Assembly (NCBI GenBank): GCA_039621445.1
Contig: CP154956.1
Span: forward strand, 85,432,474-85,496,473
Length of the DNA stretch: 64,000 nucleotides
Direction: 5' to 3'
Source: Euglena gracilis
Lineage: Eukaryota > Euglenida > Euglenophyceae > Euglenales
Both the position numbers and the translations under genes were made by a program. Positions 11,753 through 25,580 of the stretch are shown here, in pieces (position 1 is the stretch's first letter; every line of letters starts with the position of its first letter). The notes beneath the pieces were generated by a model. The model had not been told where the DNA came from. It worked only from the letters and a program-made list of their open reading frames with translations, and did not search any database.

Positions 11753-14433
11753 ATGGCAGGCTGAGGGGCTGGCACTGGCACGCTGCTGCCACAGGCGACT
11801 TCCAACCAACCTCTTGTGCCTTTCGTAGACCCTCTCCTGACTCGGGTTGGCCTGGGACCAGGGGCAGTGGGCAGCTCTGGGCTGATCATCAAAAGTGGAC
11901 TTGGCCGAATGCATTTTGGAATATGTTGGACTTGACCAAGACCATGCACAAAAAAAGGCAGGCAGTTAAAGAAAGCGCTGCTGTCCGGCTTTGAAATTCT
12001 GCACGTGCTTCATTTTGCTCATGCAATCGCACCATATATGGTTTGTTTCTCGTATTTGCAGTTTTTGGGCGGTGAACTCCGAGATGACCTTTCGAGAATG
12101 CCTGCACCTGCTCTCCGGGTGCTTCCAAGGGGAATCAAAAAGGGAATCAAAAAAAGGGATGTCCCATCCAGAGTTTTTTTTAAAGGACCCGTGGGGAGGA
12201 GGGTCCAGACCGGGACCCACCGGGGGGGGGGGGATCGGCGGGACCCACTTTTGGGGGTCGCAATGTTACTGTCCCAAAAAAATTTTCAGCGCTTCGGAAC
12301 CTCGGCCCGATTCCCCCCGGTGGGGGGGGGGGGGACTCGGCCGGGGACCCCCCCCCAGGTCACGAAACTTAGTTGGCATAAAATCCCCCCATGTTGTCCA
12401 GTGGACATTGCAATGTCCACCCCTGAAGCTTCCCAATGAGGCCACCTGGCCACAAATTTTGGCAGTTTTTTGTTGCCTGGGGAGGCAAATAAATCTGTTT
12501 CCAGGGTTATGAAATCTTTGAAATGCTGCCTTTGCCAGTGAAAAAGTTGGGGGTCCAGTGAATAATCCCCCCTGTCCATTTCCCATCTGCATATGGGGTC
12601 TGCCAGGCATTCTTTTGAGGGGACCCACTTTACTTGGAGGATTTTATATTTTTCTAAAACAATCTCTGGTCCCATCCCATGTGAACCATTCACCCAAATT
12701 AAATGCAGATCCACTCGTTTAGCTTTGTGCCCCATTCCAACTTCTCTGAGACCCGAATGCCAGAAAAACAACCTTATTCTGTTCTTGACTTTCTCGACGC
12801 TGAACCTCAGAAAGCGCCGACTTCTGGCTGGGCCATCCCGGCCACCTGCAGCGGTGTGGGGGAGGCGGCCGGTGAGGGCGTCGGCACTCGGGTCCGGGAG
12901 TGGCTGCCACTCTCAGAGGGGGTGGCGTGGAGTTGTGTCGGGGAGCCGAAGAGTGGGGCGGGGGGCACGACATATGTCGAGGACCCGGGGACTGCTCCTC
13001 CCGCTTCCCGCTGGGAGTGGGGGTCGTGGGAACCCTGAGCCAGGTTGGATGAAAACCAGCCAGGGGGACAAAATGAGTTGGCCGAAGGGGAACGAGATGA
13101 GTCTAACCTGGGCCAGCTATTTTGTGGGTCAGCCATTGGCCAGCGGAAAATGGCCCTGAACTGATGGCGCTCACGACAAAAGAATGGGTAGCAATAATGA
13201 GAGGGGACGTTTAAGCAATCCTCGGGACGTGACAGGTGTTGCGACATATTCGGTCACGGTCACTGGGACTTGGGGGGCTATGGGATAGCCGCCGGGAGGA
13301 AGGATGGGTGGCAACTCCCCTGTCCTCCACCAACAGCAGCACAATTATCAACACAAATGATAACAAAGCACAGAGGTTCCTTGCAAGGGTAGGAAATGCC
13401 TAACACAGCCGTATTCTGAATGCAGTTGCCATCTACCGAAACCACCTTCTTTGTTCAGCTGGCATTGCACAGGAGGTGTTCTGGTATTTGGCGATGGTAT
13501 GAGTTACGTTAGTCCCGTGTGCAGACACTCCAGTTCTAAAGGGATATCCCCATATGGTGAAAACTGGGGAGGCTTAAAAGGCTATTTATTCTTATTTTTC
13601 TGTTGACATAGTCTGGTTTCGTTGGTTCGTTCAACATCCCATTGACATTTTCTTTTGAATTATTTTCGTGGGAGGGGGAAAGGTCAGTGGGCTGGACATG
13701 GGAGGCTGCAGGTGGCAGCGTCGGCAGCGGTGCCACCCCGGAGTATCGTGTGACACTGCCGCTGCCGAACTCCCCGGTGTAGCCTGCGGAGCTGACGGGG
13801 ACACAGCAGCGCCGTCGCTTCCACCACGCAAACATGTGAATGTCGCATATCTGCCATTTGTTCACGTGTGCGCCTGCGCGGCGCCTTGCATAACCCCCCC
13901 AATAGAAAAACAGGTGCGCTTGTAGCGGACCACCGCCTTCGGCGACGGGGGGGGGTGCACTTTTATTTGGGCCCTGCGCTTGTAAGCGGCCCCGTAGTTC
14001 TATTAGGGGGGGTTTTATGCGTTCAAATGCAGACATGTGTTATGGCCTCCACCTGTCACATCTGGTAAACTCCATAATTCCATGGGTCATTGGCCATCTG
14101 GCGGAAGAGCGCTGCACATAGATGCTCACATAGAGCCAGGGTAAGAACATACACCGACAGCTCATGTGTCCAATGGCATGGGCTTGCCTCACTTCAGGAA
14201 AAGCCTGGCAGTGCAGTGCTGGCAGTGGCGACACAACACAGCGCAGTTGCAGTGCGGCACAGTGCATGAGAATGACAATGCAGTGCGTTTGGGTGGAGAA
14301 CCAAGAAGAATGGCAGTGAAGTGGCAGATGCAGTGCAGTCACAATGCAGTGCAATTCAGTGTAGTGAAAGCCACGGGCGAGGCAAGCCCCAAACATCATA
14401 TTGTCCAAAAAAAACATTTGACACACATGATAC

Positions 14434-14783
14434 AGAAGGAGGCGGCGGACGGGGATGCGACATGACGACCATCGGCAGCTCGGGGTCGAAGTCCACCGGG
14501 GTGTTGGTCCGGTTGCGGGACCCAGCGGGGCTGTACTGGGGGAAGGGGAGGCCGCCGCGGCCGGAGTTGCGGTAGGCGGGCGGGTGGGCGTCGCTGAGGA
14601 GCGCCAGGGCCCGCCCGTCGGGGAGGACGGCCCGGGGCGGGGAGCGGGGCGGGGCGTCGGCGTCGGGCTGGGAGGCCCGGCGTTGGGGAAACGGCCCGTA
14701 GGGGGACCGCCACTGCGACCTGCGAGGGCCGTTGGACGTACTGCGTCATACAAGGAACAAGGATGGGCAAGACACCGCCCTGC

Positions 14784-14827
<44 letters not shown>

Positions 14828-14841
14828 ACACACACACACAG

Positions 14842-14873
<32 letters not shown>

Positions 14874-15210
14874 ATGCACGCACATACACACAATGGACAG
14901 CAAAAAAACAGCAAATATACGCCAACGATATCGAAAAAATACAGAATAAATACAACAGCAACAGCAGCAACAATAAAATATGGATAAAGTTGATGCGCCA
15001 TCTGGAACTTCGAATCGGAAGCAAAGTTCCAAGGTATGCAGGTGGTCACTTTGAGGACGGGACAGTGCCAGATGCCAATCAAACCACATACTTGCGGGGG
15101 CTCCATCGGTGCGGCAGGTCGTCCTCCAACAGGGCGGTCACCTCCTCACGCAGCGCTGCAATGTCCACCTCTCTCGACCGGCGGGGCGACTCTCTCGACT
15201 CGGCGTATCG
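14434..15210 (-). CDS. Two coding exons of an unidentified protein
   Basis: Exon 15092-15210 (acceptor TTCCACAG, donor AA|GTATGTGG) reads RYAESRESPRRSREVDIAAL then REEVTALLEDDLPHRWSPR. It joins in frame by a GT-AG intron to the exon starting at 14719 (acceptor CCCTCGCAG), which reads SQWRSPYGPFPQRRA..., DGRALALLSDAHPPAYRNSG and FPQYSPAGSRNRTNTPVDFD then PELPMVVMS. The 3' limit at 14434 (donor GTATCATG) is tentative. The matching phases and cleanly open GC-rich frames make this a real gene fragment, mostly disordered in character. A (CA)n/(CG)n microsatellite occupies the start of the intron's upstream side at 14785-14870. Family not recognised. Confidence 0.55.
14785..14872. repeat. (CA)n with (CG)n
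   Basis: CA dinucleotides with two CAG breaks ending in CGCGCG, in the intron between the two exons at 15.1 and 14.7 kb. Confidence 0.95.
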
Positions 15211-16006
15211 CTGTGGAACATATGATAATTTGGGGGCACATCTTTATATCCATGCCATTGCCTTCGTCATTATCATGCCATACCCATCATATCACACCAC
15301 AAATTTTCTTGGTCATTGAAAAACCGAGGGCAAAAAAATGCATGTTGATGGGCCCAGTGGAGCGCTTCCGGGCGGTGTCTGCAGCGAGTGAATTTGAAGC
15401 CTGGTGAATGAAATTGACCCCGGAATGGCATCCCGTCTGGTGTTGCATTCCCAGTGACAAGCCAACACACCGACTCGTATGGTGGTGATGCGCGGTAATC
15501 AACGTCGTGGAGCGGGGACCCCGGGCGACGCTGCGGATAATATGCTGGCTTTGGGGCTGGGCCCCTGCTGTGCCATATGCCACCGGCCTGGGACGACTCT
15601 TCGGTTCTTGGGTCGCAAAGAACCTTCTGCATGGCAACGGACGCCTACAAAAAAAGCCAGAGGATGCGCCATGCATTCATCAACCCTCCCCGCCCAACTG
15701 CCAGCAGGGGCCCCACCGACTGGGAGCGCCGAGGCGGAGGGGTGGGTGGAGGAGACCGGGCGCGGGGCGGCCCCAGAGCCGGGGGGACGAGCCTCGCCTG
15801 CCACAGCCCGGGGGGGGGTCTGAGTCCGGTCAAACCACGTCTGAGGCGGGCGACGATGATGGCGAAGCCAGAGGGAGACCCGCCCACCGAGCACACCATC
15901 AACAGAAAAAAGGGCGGCAGGGGTTTGGGGGGGGGCAGCCCTCGGCCCTGGACGCTGTGGAGGACCGGAGGGGAGGGCGAGGGGGACTGCCGGCCCCTGA
16001 TTTGGG

Positions 16007-16153
16007 TTTGGGTCGGCTTTGTGCCGGTTGGGGGGTGGCGGCTGGGATGGCGGGTTCCTCCGGGTCAGGCAGGTCGTACGGCTCGATCTGGATGACTGGG
16101 AAACCTGAGAGGAGGAGCCCCAAAACCGGCAGGAGGCCCGCCAGCCAACGCAT
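16007..16153 (-). CDS. Candidate first exon with signal peptide
   Basis: ATG at 16153 opens MRWLAGLLPVLGLLLSGFPV, a textbook signal peptide, followed by IQIEPYDLPDPEEPAIPAAT and a Pro/Ser/Lys-rich stretch. The 3' end was not fixed: several GT dinucleotides exist, none in the phase needed by the exon at 15092-15210. It may be the start of the gene at 14.4-15.2 kb or of a separate one. Confidence 0.4.
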
Positions 16154-16885
16154 TTTCCCACAGCCAGCAATCCTTGGGGTCCCTCTGGGGGGGGTCCAGT
16201 GCAATAAAATTGGATCCAGTTCTGTTGAGCTCAGCCAAAAATGTCCCACGTCAAGTTGACTTAAAATTAAGTCCTTCTTCTTTTTTTGCGTTGTTTGTTG
16301 CAATATTTCCGGCATTGGGGAACATCATATTCCACAGAACGGTTGAAACACAATTTTGCGTTTTGCTGTTTTCTTGGTTGTTGCAGGTGTGCCAAATGTT
16401 GTATTTGTTAATCATGATTCTGCCAATCCGAAAGCCGACATCATCCGCACAATTATTTGGGTGGGCCACTTCGACAATTTGATTAAACCCAAATTGGTTG
16501 TTTTTTTCCGTTTTCTTAAAAAAACCTTCCCAATGATGCTGAAAGCTTTGTGGAAGGAATAAAGATCTCATGATGGCGTGTTGTGGGGGGGGGGCAATGC
16601 GCAGGAATATTTTTCACCTGCAAATGACTCTGGACGACTTCCAAAGGGAAAAATAGTGTTGAAGGTCTTGAACACATTTGTTTGTATGTACTGTGTGAAT
16701 ATTATATGAACCTACTGAAAGTTTTCCTCTCACTCAGATTTTGCGCTGCGCCATTGTCAAAAGAAGTGCAAAGCCCACTGCTGGCCCAAAATGCAAGTAG
16801 TGAAAGCGACCCTTTCTTTTGATCAGTACGAGCATTACTCAGAAAAAAACGGGATGGGGGCAAATGATATTTCTTTCAAAAAAAG

Positions 16886-16917
16886 AACAGATTAAATAGT
16901 AATTTAATCTGCTCTTG
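16886..16917. repeat. AT-rich inverted repeat
   Basis: GAACAGATTAAAT faces ATTTAATCTGCTC across AGTA (12/13). It could form a stem-loop; no gene border is known beside it. Confidence 0.6.
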
Positions 16918-17899
16918 CTCGTAACTTCGTAACTGTAACTTCGTTTTTTAATCAATTGGTGTTACTTGGACAGCAGGGTACCCGCATCCGCCGTTGGGTG
17001 AGGGTAGAGGAATGCAGAGGGCCGCGGCGACGTAGTGGGATTGGCGGGCCCTCCCGGCCGGTCCACGGGGACAGGGGCTGGGCTGGGGATGGGGGCGTGG
17101 GCAAGCTGGGGGACTGGGTTGACGGCAGCGCACAGGTTTGGCACACAATGGAAGCGGTGGTGTGGGTGCGTTTGCATCCTGGTGTATCCATACGTGGCTA
17201 AATCGCCCCACCCCCCCCCCCAATCTGGAGGGAGCTCCGCTGAACTAAAATTTGAGCCAGCTTCGCAGATGTCCGAGGAGGGGAGGGTTGGAAAATTATG
17301 GGACAATCCCTGATTTTCTTTGAAAGAAATCTTCAAAAAATGCTCATTTCTGATTTTTTTTATCTAACGTTTCTGTGGAAAACACCAAAACATCCAAAAA
17401 ATATGCGGTATGCTCAAAAATGAGGAAAAAACGCGTTGTTTTGTTCATTTTCCGGCGCCGGAAGAGATTTTTTGGCCGTTTTCTTGGAAACTGCCAAAGG
17501 GGTGGGGGACACCGCCTCCCATCATCTGGGGTGGGGGAAGAGGGCTTGTCCAACCCCCCTCCACCACCTTATCCCTTCCACGGGGGGTGGTCATGACCTC
17601 CCCCCAACTACCTCAATACCAATAGGCTTCCCATCTATCCCTTGCCAGCCTGGCACATCTGGGCCGAGCCGAAAACTTTTTTGGTACGAAGCACCAGAAA
17701 TTTTTGCAGGAGAGGGGTTGAAATGGGCAAAAACGGTGTTATTGAAGGCTGTCAGGGAGGCGGGGGGTGTTCACCCGAAAATTTTGGCCGAAAAAAAACA
17801 CAACCCAGCTGGATTTGGCCTTTTCCCCCAAGTTTAGGCACCAGCTGACCGAATCGCAGGCAGTGTCACAAACCAAATGCAATCGCACATGCATGTGCA

Positions 17900-18135
17900 T
17901 ACACCCCCCCCCACCAAAAAGAAACCCGTTTCTTGTATGGTGGGTTTCCAAAAAATGGCCTGAGGGGTTTCTCACAGGTGGGGGTTTCTTATAGGTGGGT
18001 TTCAATGTCCGAAAAATCTTTGAGCCAACAAAAGGCCAAAAGTGGCCCAAAACAGTCAAAAATTTCCTTTTGGCGCCAAAGGCGCCGAAGGAAAATGGGG
18101 GGTTTCTTACAGATGGGGGGGTTTACGTGCCTGGC
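17900..18135. repeat. Poly-C hairpin repeat, word GGGTTTCTTA
   Basis: Inverted copies of AAACCCGTTTCTT and GGGTTTCTTACAG around a TTTGGCGCCAAAGGCGCCGA stem. Confidence 0.6.
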
Positions 18136-19469
18136 CGTGACACCCCCCCCCCCGTCCCTAACAGACGTGCGGCGCCGCCGCACGGGCAGGGGCCAAAGTG
18201 GAAGGCGGCGGTCCATTACAATTTGATGGGACGCACTCCTGATGCCAGAGACAACGCAGACTTATGGTTCGCTTGAGGAAGGAACACGCAATGGCAGTCT
18301 ATTGGGAATGGCAGTCTATCATCATTCACTCGGCCCAAGCGCCGAGGAGGACTGTGTGCTGGGTGTTGCACTCATACACAACCCGGCTCTGGGACCATGC
18401 GAGTCCTCTCACCAGGCACCAAACATTTATTGGGACTTTTTTGCTGGTTGCAATGCGGTGGGGCCCCCGGGGGGGAGCGTCTCCTCCAGCTTAAGAAAAC
18501 CCCTGGACAAGGGCATGGATAAGATGTGTGCGCTGCTGGCACCTGACCTGGGGGGTCCAGCCAGCCCTTTTTTCCAGCCCCCCCCCCCCTCAACCCCGCC
18601 CCCTGGGGGGGTCCAGCCAACACCTCTTTCTGGCCAGCACCTCACCCCCCTTCCCTAGAACCCAAGAACTCCACGAGAAACTTTAGGCTTGTGTGATTCC
18701 TGTTTCCAATCGACCAATTTTGAAGTTGAATTTTTGCAATCCCAAGCTTTCTTTCACCTTTGCCAGCCAATACCTCATTCGAGGTGTGAAAAGGTGTCTT
18801 GTCTCCCCCCAGGACCATTTTTGACCATTTTTAAACACTTTTTCAAAAATTTTCGGCACGTTGCTCCGAAAACGCCGGACCCTCCAAAAAGGGGCTGGCT
18901 AGCAGGGCTAGCAGCACCCCCCCCCCCCGATGGGGGTTCTGTTGTGGCTGGGCTGGGCCAAAATCGGAGCTGGCTGCAACAACCCCCCCCACCGGGGCTG
19001 CAAAGCCTTAAAAAGAGGTTTGTTCCCAAAACCTGCTTTCGACATGCCCCAACGACATGGGTGTGCTGGCGTGTGGCGACACATTCGTTTTTGTGCTGCC
19101 CCGCAGTTCACCGTGGCAGAAAATGCCGGAAAAGATTACCTAGCTTTTATTTGGGACAGAATGGCATTCAGAAAACTTGTTTGAATGTTTTCAAACAAGT
19201 TTGAAGACATGTGCCAGATGCCCATGTTTTTTCAAAACTGTGCTTTGCAGGTCATTCTTTGGGCGATTGCCTGATTGTGGCCAAGCCCGGCCCGGCTCAG
19301 GTCCAGCCGAGGTCCAGCCCCCCCCCCTCCCGGGGGGGCTAGGCAGCCCAAATTTCTATCCCTATCCCAGCACCCCCCTCCCTGGGCCCTTAAAGGGATG
19401 TATGTTTAAGCATGGGGACCACCATGGGGATCACTTGCTGTCCTCAATTGCAAGGAACACCACAGGGAT

Positions 19470-19620
19470 TCGCCTGCGTGGCCTATGGGCTCGATGCGGA
19501 GGGGGCTGGCAAAGGCCGGGATGGCGGCCGGTGCGGGGGCAGGGGGGCCGGCGTCCGTGAAGGGTCGGTATGGAGTGATGACGGGGGCGGGGGCGGGGGT
19601 GGGCGTCGGCGGAGGGGGCT
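19470..19620 (-). CDS. Possible coding exon, Pro/Ala-rich
   Basis: The minus strand is open and GC-rich here: PVITPYRPFTDAGPPAPAPA then AIPAFASPLRIEPIGHAGES. Plausible AG before and GT after, but no homology is recognised and low complexity weakens the case. Confidence 0.25.
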
Positions 19621-19691
19621 GGCGGCTGGGCCGTGGCCCGATTCAGTGGCAGCCTTTCTGTCTAACTCTCCGAGGTTGGTGTGTCATCGAA

Positions 19692-19695
<4 letters not shown>

Positions 19696-19727
<32 letters not shown>

Positions 19728-19851
19728 TGTGTGTGTGTGTGTGTTGTGTGGGTGGCGTGTGTGTGTGTGTGTGTGGGTGGGTGGGTGGGTGGGTGGGTGG
19801 TGGGTGGGTGGGTGGTGTGTGTGTGTGTGTGTGGTGTGGTGTATATACGTT

Positions 19852-19882
<31 letters not shown>

Positions 19883-19990
19883 GTGCGTGTGTGCTTGCAC
19901 GTGCGTGTGTGTCGGTGCGTGCATGTGCGCGCATTCCGTGTGCATGCATGCGAGTGTGTGCACGGGTGTGCGAGCGTGTGCGCGCGCAGT
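19696..19990. repeat. (CT)n then (GT)n/(GGGT)n microsatellite
   Basis: CT tract 19696-19722, then GT and GGGT tracts with interruptions to about 19990. Confidence 0.95.
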
Positions 19991-20587
19991 ATGGGCCGTG
20001 GCCCTGCTGGGAGCCGAGGTGTTGCTCCGCGGGGGGGGCCGGGGGGTCTGCTGGCGGGGCGGGGGGCGGGTGCCGCTCCCGGCGGCGGAACACGGACTTG
20101 CAGCCGCCCATGGGCGGGGGCGCTCACATGGGTCCTGGGGAGTGGAGGGCAGCAGAGGGGTACGAGAGCTCAAAAATGACTGTGTGCCTGATGTTGTGTT
20201 CACGTTCTGAAAGGAAATTGCAATCAACTGGCAATCAATGACCGGAGCACCTTTCTTGAATGAACTCCATCGAACAAAGGGGGAATATTTGATTTTTTCC
20301 CGAACAATGTGGAAAAATTTGGCGGTCTCTGCCAAAAAGGCACAGAAATAAAATGGCATGGAAATATTGGCAGGATTTTTTTCTGCCAATTTTTTCTATA
20401 CCACTTTTTTCGGCAGCCAATCCCCCCCTGTTCACAAAAACAACAACAACAACTCTCCTTCACGCTGGTTTTGCATGTTTCAAGTGCATGACCATTTAAT
20501 GTGTGACTAGTGGCTTCTCCAATGCACACTAAACCAAAATCACACATTGGGGATGTGCATGAGATGGGAGTCTTTGAAAGTGGGAAA

Positions 20588-20680
20588 TATATATATGTAT
20601 ATATACACACATATACATATACATACATACATATATACATACATACATACATACATACATACATACATACATACATACTT
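20588..20680. repeat. (ATAC)n microsatellite
   Basis: ATAT/ATAC mix grading into about 12 perfect CATA units. Confidence 0.95.
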
Positions 20681-23600
20681 TTTTTTTTGTGTGGTGGCCA
20701 GGCCAGGGAGGTCACGCAGCATGCGCTGAGTGGCCCCTCCCCGTCCACCATGGCAGTGAGGCGACCAAGCCCCGCCTGCAGGGACATGGATGCCGTCAAC
20801 CCCTGCCAAGTGGAGCACCATGGGTGGGTCTCCGCCGAGGCGGGCCCCGCACCGGGGCCAGGGTTCCCCCCCCTATTTGCGTCATGCGTGCTGGGAAGAC
20901 TGCCCGGGGCAAGGCTGCCGCGACGGGGCAAAGCCGTTGGCCGAGAGTCCCCGTAGCGCCGCAGATGACTTTGCCCCTCAGCCCCCCTGTAGGACCGTTA
21001 TGAATTCCCAATGCACATGGCAACGTCATGACTGCCTCATGACAGAATCCTTTCTTCCAAGACGACTTCCCACACTGTGCATGTGCAGAATGTGAGAGCC
21101 CCCTACGACCAGTGGGGGCCCCGAAATGGCACACATAAGGGGCGTGGACAGCCCTCAGCACTCGAGAAAATAGCTGTACACGAACGTCCAACCAACCCTA
21201 TATGTGGAAGTTACATGCTTTTTTGCAATGAATTGCAGCCTATTTGTCTGTTACATCTGTACCTGTGGCAGCGTTCAGCACCATCCACGAGGTGAGGTCG
21301 TGCATGGCACAACTGTAAGCAGCCTTTTCCAAAAGCCCCCCCAAATCAGACAATTCATAAACCATCGGTGGCAGCGAGTACCTCCCCCATTCGGTGGGTG
21401 GCCGGTCAACGATGGGGGCAGGGCATACTGGACACACCTCCTTTGTAAATGAAATGTGGAGCATGGAACCATACGGGGCAAGCTGGAGCGGAGGGTGTGA
21501 AAGGCTTCTGACCAAAAACCAAAAACCCATTTTGGCTTTGCTCAAATTAATTGCTGATGAGGTCAGCTGGGAATGGAAACGGCGCTCGTACTGCACAAAG
21601 ACAATTGGGTGTTGGATGCTGGGGGGATGGCTTTCCGTCGCAACTGATAGAAAGCCTGTACCACCAGTCCTGGCTGCTGAAACAGGTCCAATGGCAAAAA
21701 TCCTGGAGGGCGGGACGATCGTGGAGGACGGATGATCCCCAGACCTAGCGTCGGAGGAGATGTGAAGGGAAGGGGGAGCAATGCAGTGACGGCTCGATAC
21801 CCGATGAATTGTAACCAAAGGGAGGTGGGGGTTGAGGCCACCCCAGGCATGCGGGGAGACACAGGTACAGCTCGTTGGATGATGGGCAGAGGTAGAAGGA
21901 GGGTAAAAGCGACAAATGTGACAATGCAACTGTGAAGAGTCGGAACAGACTGGGCCCTGCTCAGAGTGGAAAAGTCGTTTGGGGTGATTGGGGATTGTGG
22001 CTTTTCTCCACCAAAGTTTATGAGAGTGCAGAGTGGGCGTATCCCATATCATAATGCTTAGAGAACAGTGAATAATGCTGAATGAATCATGAAATACTCT
22101 TGAGGGAATATGCACTAATACTTCCCAATGGGCGACCACAATGAGCTGTTAAACCCGGGCCCGAAAGGAAAGACTCCAATTCCAGATTCTGTGAAGACAC
22201 CCGATTCTGCACACAGAGGCGGTCGGCATCCTGAGCCACTGCCCTTTCACAACCGCCTACTATGAAAAGAAAAAAAAAACGTGGCCGACAGGAAAGACTG
22301 CCCCTGGCTAAGAGGAAGAGAACGGTCGGATAACGCAAACCAAACCACCCCGGACAAGGCGATAAACCCCGAAGGGACAAGGCACCAAGTGGCAGAGGCG
22401 AGATGGTACGCCGGACTATTTGGCAGTCTTCAATTTACATGCCCAGATTGAGCCAAAAACTTAAAAGCGCAAGAGATGGTTGATTCTTTACGGAGACAAA
22501 AGAGATGGGAACCCCATTTGTGAAAAACACTATTGAGGGAACATGAATGGATGGCACCAAGACAGCCGAAAAAAAAAAAAAAAAAACAAAAACCCAAAAA
22601 GGCATGGCCAATCAGACACGCGCTTGGCACGATGGGGCGTAGGACTGTGGGATGCACCAGGAAACTGCAGGGTGGGGCGTTACAGCATGCTGAATACAAC
22701 CTCACACCCTCCACGACCAATAAACCATTCCGGCCTGTCCCACCTTGCGCCTATCCAAAGACCCTCTCGTTTGCTGCTCCTCAGCATGTCGAGACACATA
22801 GGAGGAGTGAAAATCATCAAAAGCAAGCCCACAAAACATTCCCACATTTACCAGCCGGGTTGTGTGCAGATTGCGAAAGGGCCACAGGCATGACAACTGT
22901 GAATGCCAAACAGTGAACCGTAATCTGATTCCAAAACGTTTCTGGTGATTGGGGAAGAAGAGTTTGTTCATGTCCTCATGAGGATTTCCTCCAACAACAA
23001 ATAAAAAAAAAACCGAATGTTTTTTTAGTAACTTTTCTGGGTTAACAATGCATTTGCCATGCACCACAGAAATATTGACACAAGATAACCTAAGATACAA
23101 AAGACGTCACGAGAGCTCACCCGCAATAACATTGCTTGGTAAGTAATCCTGGCATTTTGAATTTTGATGTTCTTGCACTCTCCACCACCAGACCCGGCGT
23201 TGTTTATGTCGAAACAGGCAATGGGGAAATGCAATGAGAAAAAAGAACGGACTGTAAAAGGTAACACTACTCGGTTGTGAGCTAATTGCATGCAGTCATT
23301 CAAACTGAGACTGAGACTGATACTGAGAAATTTAGTATTGACGACCAAAAAAAAACATGCTGGAAGGCCAAGCCAGTGGGCAATGCTGTGAGGGGGACAA
23401 ACAGATTTGCTGCTGTGTATTTTTTTAAAAAAAAACCTGGATAATTATATTATCCTCAAGCAGTGTGTGTCTTCCAAGATGACCTTTATCAAATGGGCTG
23501 AGTGGGATAACTCCCATTTTTCATCTGAGACGTCACGGGGAAGCCCAGCAAAACTGTAGCCAGGACCGTGCCAAAAAAAAAAGTTGGAGGTCCCAGTGCG

Positions 23601-25324
23601 CCAGTTCACCCTACATCATCAAAATGATAATGCCGTGGATTGGGAAGGGGGCAAACTTTGGCCCCCAAGGTTTGCACCCAACTGGCCCAGGTTGGGTGAT
23701 TTTTTGATCTTAGAAGACCAGGTATCACCGCGAAAGCAGGCTTATGGGCAGATTTCTGATTGAGAGAATTTAACTCTGCTGCGGAACAAAACCACAAACA
23801 TCGGCCACATGATCACACAGCAATATTCAGGTATCAGGACAGAGAAACCCTGGGTTGAGACCCTGTGTTTGGTTGGAGCACGGAGTTTCATTCAAACACA
23901 ATACAACAGCAACAGCCAACAACAGGTGGACAGCAGCCACCTGAACCCCATCAGATTGTTGGGACAACAAAATTGTTGAATTGCACCCTTGGGCGTATGG
24001 GGCGGACTGTCATTCACACTAGCTGGTTTGAAGCAGACATCCCCCCCCCAAAACAGGTGGATATACTCCCCTACGAGCTGTCAGTTAGAAATTAGGGAGA
24101 AATTGTCGAGGAGCCGCTGGATGAAGTGAGAAGCTGGAGCACAGGCAAGAACTGTGCATATATCCATGAAAGGAAAAAGAAAACTAGACAAACAACCTGC
24201 TGAAAATAACGCCAGTTCGAGCAGGAGATGCATCTTTGGTCAACCAATTGTTTTTATGATTTCGAGAGAGGGGCAGTGCAAACAAATATATCTCATAATC
24301 CGCTGTAGGTGTGGGATCACATGCATGTGGGATGAGATTTTCTGGTAGCAGATGCCAACAGCAAAGGGCTGCTTATCCCCACTCCGACAAATGCTGTCAC
24401 TAGCATTTATCGTGTAACGGCTCTGAAATCAAAGATGCAGGGTATCTCTCCTAAAATTCTTGGTGTCATCAAAGCAGGTTTGGGAACACATCTGGTGTAA
24501 AGGAGTGCAGAAAGCTTGGTACCACAACTCCTAAAAAAAAAATTGTCAGAACTCCCCCATGTTTTGCTTTCCTACCGGAGACTTTTGGTCCGCTTTGTGA
24601 ACCCTACACTGTCATAAGTGGTTTAACAGGCTACTGTGTGGCTGTTGTGTATGATCGTCTGGGCCTCTGTGCAGAATGAGCAGAAAAAAGGAGGGTTTCT
24701 CGCATTTGGTTCCAACCGAAGACACCCATGGGTATCGGACATATGCGGGCATCGGATATATGGGGGAATTAGGTGGGGGCTGTGGATGGGCCCAGAAAAG
24801 CACTGGACTTGGCAGGTAGGAAATGCGGTGGAAAGGGGTGATATCAAATGGTACACAATGAACGGCTTTTTTGCCCAGATTGGTGGTGAGCCTGCAAAAT
24901 CATGGGGGCTTTGGACAAAGTGGGCTAGAAAAATTGGTGATCTGGCAAAAATGCTTACGCGTGTTGTTTACACTTCTCGGGGCTTCTGATGAACATGTGA
25001 CAATATGACATCCAACGTTCAGCATCAAATTAGCGTGGTCGATAGCTCATGGCTGATGGCCATTGCCATCATCGCTTCTTAATCCCAGACCCAGACTGAT
25101 TGGGGGGAGGGGACTGGGGGAACTATGAACCTCCAGGACGGATCCTGGCTGCGATATGTCAGCAAAACTACATTGCTTTGCAAAGTATGAAGCAGACACT
25201 GGGGTAAAAAAGCGAGGCTGCAATGGGGGCGTTGGTTGAGCCAATTGGGAGGAAAAGATTGGCGAACTGACTCTGACCCTGGCATGGAGGACATGGACAC
25301 ATGAAGAGAGGATGGGCAGTTGTT

Positions 25325-25580
25325 GCCAACTGGGCCAGACCAGAGTAAAAGACTTGGATACAACCGGGTGGTTGTGTGGAGCGGGAGGAGGGCAGCTGCT
25401 CCTGACACGGACTTGGCCAGGTATGGGGACATGGACTGGGCTGGTTGAAAGAGAGGGAGGAGGGCAGCGGGTGCTGACACAGGTACGGCCAGGGGAGTGG
25501 GCATGGACTCGGCTGGTTGAGGGAGGGCAGCTGACACTGGCACGGCTGGGGAAAGAGACACGGAGGCACCTGGATTGTTG
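25325..25580. repeat. Minisatellite, ~60-75-bp unit
   Basis: Four diverged copies of a unit holding GGCTGGTTGA, GGAGGGCAGC and CTGACACNG-ACNTGGCCAGG. Confidence 0.7.

Larger units (their letters stand above)
16200..19400. other. Noncoding stretch with poly-G/C blocks
   Basis: Holds the 17.9-18.1 kb hairpin repeat and element fragments such as CTTAAGAAAACCCCTG near 18500 (an inverse CAGGGGTTTTCTTAAG end). No supported exon. Confidence 0.5.

Noticed and set aside
14040-15089. 349-codon minus-strand frame
   Set aside because: Spans a CA microsatellite in a frame different from the spliced exons at 14434-14719 and 15092-15210; a shadow.
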